DNA from: an uncultured Eubacteriales bacterium
GTDB taxonomy: Bacteria; Bacillota; Clostridia; Oscillospirales; Oscillospiraceae
Direction: 5' to 3'
Assembly (NCBI GenBank): GCA_900540545.1
Contig: UQGJ01000041.1
Span: 1-21,481 of the forward strand
DNA length: 21,481 nt
Shown in pieces: positions 19,296 to 21,481 of this stretch; position 1 is the first letter of the stretch; every line of letters begins with the position of its first letter. The translations under genes were made by a program, and so were the position numbers. Below the pieces are notes generated by a model. The model made no database searches. It was not told the DNA's origin and was given only the letters and a program-made list of their open reading frames with translations.

Positions 19296-19493
19296 ATGTT
19301 TGGTAACAATGGTGGCTGCTGCTGGATCATCCTGATCATCATCCTCCTGTGCTGCTGCTGCGGCGGCAGCTGGGGCGGCTCCGGCTGTGGCTGTGGCTGC
19401 GGCTGTGGGTGCAACAACAACTGCGGCTGTGGCTGCGGCTGCAACAACAACTGTGGCTGCAACAGCGGCTGCGGCTGCGATCCCTGCTGCTAA
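19296..19493 (+). CDS. Cys/Gly-rich mini-protein with one hydrophobic helix, 65 aa
   Basis: Twenty-one of the 65 residues are Cys and eighteen are Gly. After MFGNNGGCCW comes a hydrophobic stretch (IILIIILL, 11-18) ending in four consecutive cysteines (19-22), then Gly-Cys alternation (GCGCGCGC) punctuated by Asn triplets at 40-42 and 50-52, ending DPCC. Proteins of this type are found in gut Clostridia and are sometimes labelled 'chorion class high-cysteine' by similarity of composition only. An AGAAGAGGTG ribosome site precedes the ATG. The DNA is internally repetitive (GGCTGTGGCTGCGGCTG). Possible roles are metal binding, a disulfide-rich surface or spore layer, or a membrane-anchored redox buffer; none is shown by sequence. 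Confidence 0.8.
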   Translation: MFGNNGGCCWIILIIILLCCCCGGSWGGSGCGCGCGCGCNNNCGCGCGCNNNCGCNSGCGCDPCC

Positions 19494-19549
19494 GCAAACA
19501 TCCCAGGCAAAACCCCAGTCTACTTAGCCTCTGTATCCTCCTGACGAAC

Positions 19550-19590
19550 GGCGGGGCCGAAAGGCCCCGCCTTCGCCCGCCCGAAGGCGG
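19550..19590. terminator. Two overlapping alternative hairpins between convergent genes
   Basis: Stem 1 is GGCGGGGCC (19550-19558) with GGCCCCGCC (19563-19571) around a GAAA tetraloop. Stem 2 is CCGCCTTCG (19567-19575) with CGAAGGCGG (19582-19590). They share bases 19567-19571 and cannot form together. Neither has a good T-tract. They probably end the Cys-rich transcript (stem 1) and the 5-FCL operon transcript (stem 2). Confidence 0.55.
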
Positions 19591-19600
19591 ACAAGCCGGT

Positions 19601-20170
19601 TCAGGGGGTCAGGGTCAAGGTCTCCGTGAGGACCAGGTCCACCCGCCGGTCGTGGGGCTCCGCGGGGACTGACTCCAGCAGGAGGGCGTCCCGGCACAGG
19701 CCCACAGTGACGGCGGAGGTCCGGGGCAGGTAACGGTCGTAATAGCCGCCCCCCTGGCCCAGGCGGTATCCCGCCCGGTCATAGCAGAGGGCGGGGACCA
19801 AAATCAAATCCAGTCTGCCCGGTTCCAGGGCGGGGCAGTCCTCCCCCGGCTCCGGGATGCCGAAGGCGCCGGGGACCAGGGGCCGGTCCGGCGCAACGGC
19901 CCTGGCCTCCATGGCCCGGCCGGGCAGGCATTTGGGCAGGCACAGGGTCTTGCCCATGGCCCACAGGGGGCCCAGCAGGGCGGCGGTGGCCGGTTCCGTC
20001 CCCACGCCGGAAAAGAGTAGGATGGTCCCGGCCCGCTCCACCTGGGGGAGGGCCAGGAAGCGCCGGAACAGGGCCCGGTCGCTGTCGGCCCGGACCGGGG
20101 CGGTCAGGGCGGCGGCACGGGCCCGCACCTGGGCGCGGAGGGCGGCCTTGTCACCGGTAATGGACGGCAT
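19601..20170 (-). CDS. 5-formyltetrahydrofolate cyclo-ligase
   Basis: ATP-dependent conversion of 5-formyl-THF to 5,10-methenyl-THF, returning stored folate to the one-carbon pool. The 189 residues match the family length. The hallmark is GYRLGQGGGYYDRYL (134-148), preceded by LDLILVPALCYD (120-131), and the N-terminal basic segment DKAALRAQVRARAAAL (7-22) is typical. The start overlaps the 3' end of the DJ-1/PfpI gene by 20 bases, behind AAGAGG, so translation is probably coupled. It is last in the dTMP kinase operon. It functionally complements the thyA/folA locus, since all draw on THF cofactors. Confidence 0.93.
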   Translation of the reverse strand: MPSITGDKAALRAQVRARAAALTAPVRADSDRALFRRFLALPQVERAGTILLFSGVGTEPATAALLGPLWAMGKTLCLPKCLPGRAMEARAVAPDRPLVPGAFGIPEPGEDCPALEPGRLDLILVPALCYDRAGYRLGQGGGYYDRYLPRTSAVTVGLCRDALLLESVPAEPHDRRVDLVLTETLTLTP

Positions 20171-20693
20171 GGCGGACCTCTTCGGCTGCGGCGCGGCCCT
20201 TCAATATCTCCACCAGCTTGAGGCCGAAGTCAAAGGCGGACCCGGCGGCCTCGCCGGTGACCATGTGGCCGTCCACCACCACCCGCTGGCCCTTTTGCAC
20301 CACGGCGGAGCCCATCTGGTCCTCCATGCCGGGGTAGCAGACCGCCTTGCGGCGGTCCAGCACGCCGATGTGGGCCAGGATGGTGGGCGCGGCGCAGATG
20401 GCGGCCAGATAGCAGCCGTGGTCCCAGGCCCGCTGGATGAGGGCCAAGGCGAAGAGGTTCATCTGGATGGACTCCACGCCCCCCATCCCGCCGGGAAGGA
20501 CCAACATGTCCATGGCGTCGGCGTCCACCTCCTCCAGGGTCAGGTCGGCCTGAACGGTGATGCCGTGACTGCCCCGGACGGACAGGCCCTCCAGGCCCAC
20601 CAGGGCCACCTCCACGCCCGCACGGCGCAGCAGGTCGGCGGGGACCACGGCCTCCGACTCCTCAAAACCCTCTCCCAACAACAGATAGACCAT
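20151..20693 (-). CDS. DJ-1/PfpI family protein (YajL/ThiJ-like)
   Basis: A 180-residue cytoplasmic protein of the DJ-1 superfamily. The reactive Cys is C100 in the nucleophile elbow AAICAAPTILA. The acidic partner is in GEGFEESEAV (7-16), and LVLPGGMGG (64-72) is conserved. Relatives are called protein/nucleotide deglycases or chaperones, though those activities are disputed, so no reaction is assigned. The ATG at 20693 is chosen over one 9 bases upstream because GGAGG directly abuts the latter, leaving no spacing, and is properly 9 bases from the former. It follows the dTMP kinase gene by 15 bases and overlaps the cyclo-ligase gene. Confidence 0.92.
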   Translation of the reverse strand: MVYLLLGEGFEESEAVVPADLLRRAGVEVALVGLEGLSVRGSHGITVQADLTLEEVDADAMDMLVLPGGMGGVESIQMNLFALALIQRAWDHGCYLAAICAAPTILAHIGVLDRRKAVCYPGMEDQMGSAVVQKGQRVVVDGHMVTGEAAGSAFDFGLKLVEILKGRAAAEEVRHAVHYR

Positions 20694-20708
20694 ATGACCC
20701 ATCCTCCT

Positions 20709-21380
20709 TTATACGATTGCTTCCTGGACCAGACGCCAGATGTCAGCATGGATGTCCTCCATGGAACGGACCGCTCCACTCTCGTCCACGCAGGGGACCC
20801 GCCGCCAGCCGTACCGTTCGGCGGCGGTGAGGGCCACTTGGCGGCACTGGCGGAGATAGTCGGTGTCCACCTCGTGGATGTCGCCCTTGGTGTGGGTCTC
20901 CCCCTCCCGGCGGCGGAGCATCTCCACCGCCTTCTCCGTGGGCATGTCCAGATAGAGGACCAGGTCCGGCTCCGGCAGGCCCAGCTTGCCGTATTCAAAC
21001 TCGAAGAGCCAGTGCAGGAAGTCCGGCCACTGGTCCTCGGGCAGTTTGCCCGTCTGGTGGACGGCGTTGGAGGTGGTGTAGCGGTCGGAGAGGACCAGCT
21101 CCCCGGCCTCGTAGCCCGCGCCCCACACCTTTTTGTAGGAGGCATATCGGTCCACCGCGTAGAAGGTAGAGGCGGCGTAGGGGTTCACGTCGGAGGGGTG
21201 GGAGCCGAACTCCCCGTTCAAATACATGGTCAGCAGGGCCGAGGACGGCTCCTGGTACTGGGGAAAAATCAGGCGGCGGAAGGGGGTCCCCTGGTGTTCC
21301 ATGTGCTGGCACAGCAGGGAGAACTGGGTGGATTTCCCCGACCCGTCGGTGCCCTCCAGGACGATGAGTTTTCCGGACAT
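20709..21380 (-). CDS. tmk: dTMP kinase (thymidylate kinase family)
   Basis: Phosphorylates dTMP to dTDP with ATP. The 223 residues contain the P-loop LEGTDGSGKST (8-18), the thymidylate-kinase DRY motif in SDRYTTSN (98-105), PDLVLYLDMP (138-147) and a LID region with RRREG (156-160). Segments such as LNGEFGSHPSDVNPYAASTF (54-73) mark a Clostridia subgroup that is somewhat divergent from the E. coli enzyme, so a broader deoxynucleoside-monophosphate kinase role is possible. An AAGGAAG ribosome site lies 10 bases before the ATG. It is the first visible gene of a three-gene operon with the DJ-1/PfpI and cyclo-ligase genes. A repeat, not a clear promoter, lies upstream up to the window edge. Confidence 0.9.
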   Translation of the reverse strand: MSGKLIVLEGTDGSGKSTQFSLLCQHMEHQGTPFRRLIFPQYQEPSSALLTMYLNGEFGSHPSDVNPYAASTFYAVDRYASYKKVWGAGYEAGELVLSDRYTTSNAVHQTGKLPEDQWPDFLHWLFEFEYGKLGLPEPDLVLYLDMPTEKAVEMLRRREGETHTKGDIHEVDTDYLRQCRQVALTAAERYGWRRVPCVDESGAVRSMEDIHADIWRLVQEAIV

Positions 21381-21426
21381 TGGGTGAACACTTCCTTTGA
21401 AATCGTTTGGACGGAGTCCCTCCGGG

Positions 21427-21481
21427 GGTCCGCTGCCGCGGGGGCCAGGATTCTTTTCTCGAAAAGAACCCTGGGAAGAAA
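21427..21481 (-). repeat. Polypurine/polypyrimidine hairpin repeat, copy 5 (cut by window edge)
   Basis: TTCTTTTC (21451-21458) pairs with GAAAAGAA (21461-21468), flanked by CCAGG and CCTGG. The last 21 bases match 16597-16617 exactly in reverse complement. The element continues past the right edge. Confidence 0.75.

Noticed and set aside
19379..19480. Short repeated GGCTGTGGCTGCGG units, at first sight like a CRISPR or satellite array
   Set aside because: The units are in frame and encode Gly-Cys repeats of a small protein; there are no equal-length unique spacers.
1..21481. tRNA, rRNA, known riboswitch, transposase, integrase or attachment-site signals
   Set aside because: None could be recognised by reading both strands. 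Weak or divergent RNA structures could have been missed without a covariance search.

Overview
The window looks like chromosomal DNA from a high-GC member of the Clostridia, most likely the Oscillospiraceae (Flavonifractor / Lawsonibacter / Dysosmobacter-like gut bacteria). This is an inference from high GC with strong purine-rich Shine-Dalgarno sites, Firmicutes-type sigma-A promoters (TTGACA-17-TATACT), stalk-domain and DHHW proteins, a Gly/Cys-rich mini-protein, an MltG plus U32-protein pair, and intergenic repeat families of a style common in that group. No phage, transposase, plasmid, CRISPR, rRNA or tRNA genes were seen. The genes are ordinary chromosomal ones; the unusual part is the dense intergenic repeat landscape.

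Layout. 1-2000 (minus): a lipoprotein ABC-transporter binding protein and a Crp/Fnr-family regulator with a perfect palindrome at its predicted transcription start. 2044-2355 (plus): an unrecognised 103-aa protein. 2416-5195 (minus): a compact operon reading thyA, a DUF523/TudS-like protein, folA and a SAM methyltransferase, preceded by a good promoter and a possible 27-codon leader ORF. 5277-8122: an S41-like lipoprotein protease (minus), divergent from a small aromatic-acid-exporter-type membrane protein and a secreted stalk-domain protein (plus). 8182-10122 (minus): a small P-loop NTPase and glucose-6-phosphate isomerase. 10302-11839 (plus): an ECF-like sigma factor with a Cys-containing C-terminal extension, translationally coupled to a DUF2461 protein. 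11840-12690 is an 850-base gene-free block built almost wholly of repeats. 12691-13929 (plus): psuG and a small membrane protein. 13985-19138 (minus): an unknown membrane-anchored protein, a DHHW protein, a U32-family protein and MltG, separated by repeats. 19296-19493 (plus): a 65-aa protein that is 60 percent Cys plus Gly. 19601-21380 (minus): the operon dTMP kinase, DJ-1/PfpI protein, 5-formyl-THF cyclo-ligase.

How the genes relate. Two separate minus-strand operons serve one-carbon/thymidylate metabolism: thyA makes dTMP and dihydrofolate, folA recycles the dihydrofolate, the kinase converts dTMP to dTDP, and the cyclo-ligase returns 5-formyl-THF to the active pool. A TudS-like (thiouracil desulfurase family) gene between thyA and folA, together with psuG (pseudouridine-5'-phosphate breakdown to uracil plus ribose 5-phosphate), adds a modified-uracil salvage flavour, although that connection is only inference.

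Repeats. At least five recurring intergenic modules were seen by eye: R1 (about 42 bp, five copies, stem sequence varying with pairing kept), R3 (a 7-bp-periodic AT-rich tract after a short GC hairpin, three copies, one of which appears to form the psuG promoter), R4 (about 57 bp, two copies), a polypyrimidine/polypurine hairpin family (five copies), and a long composite (321 and 362 bp) that includes the last of these. They abut start or stop codons, and in one case supply the stop codon. They are the best candidate here for something not well described.
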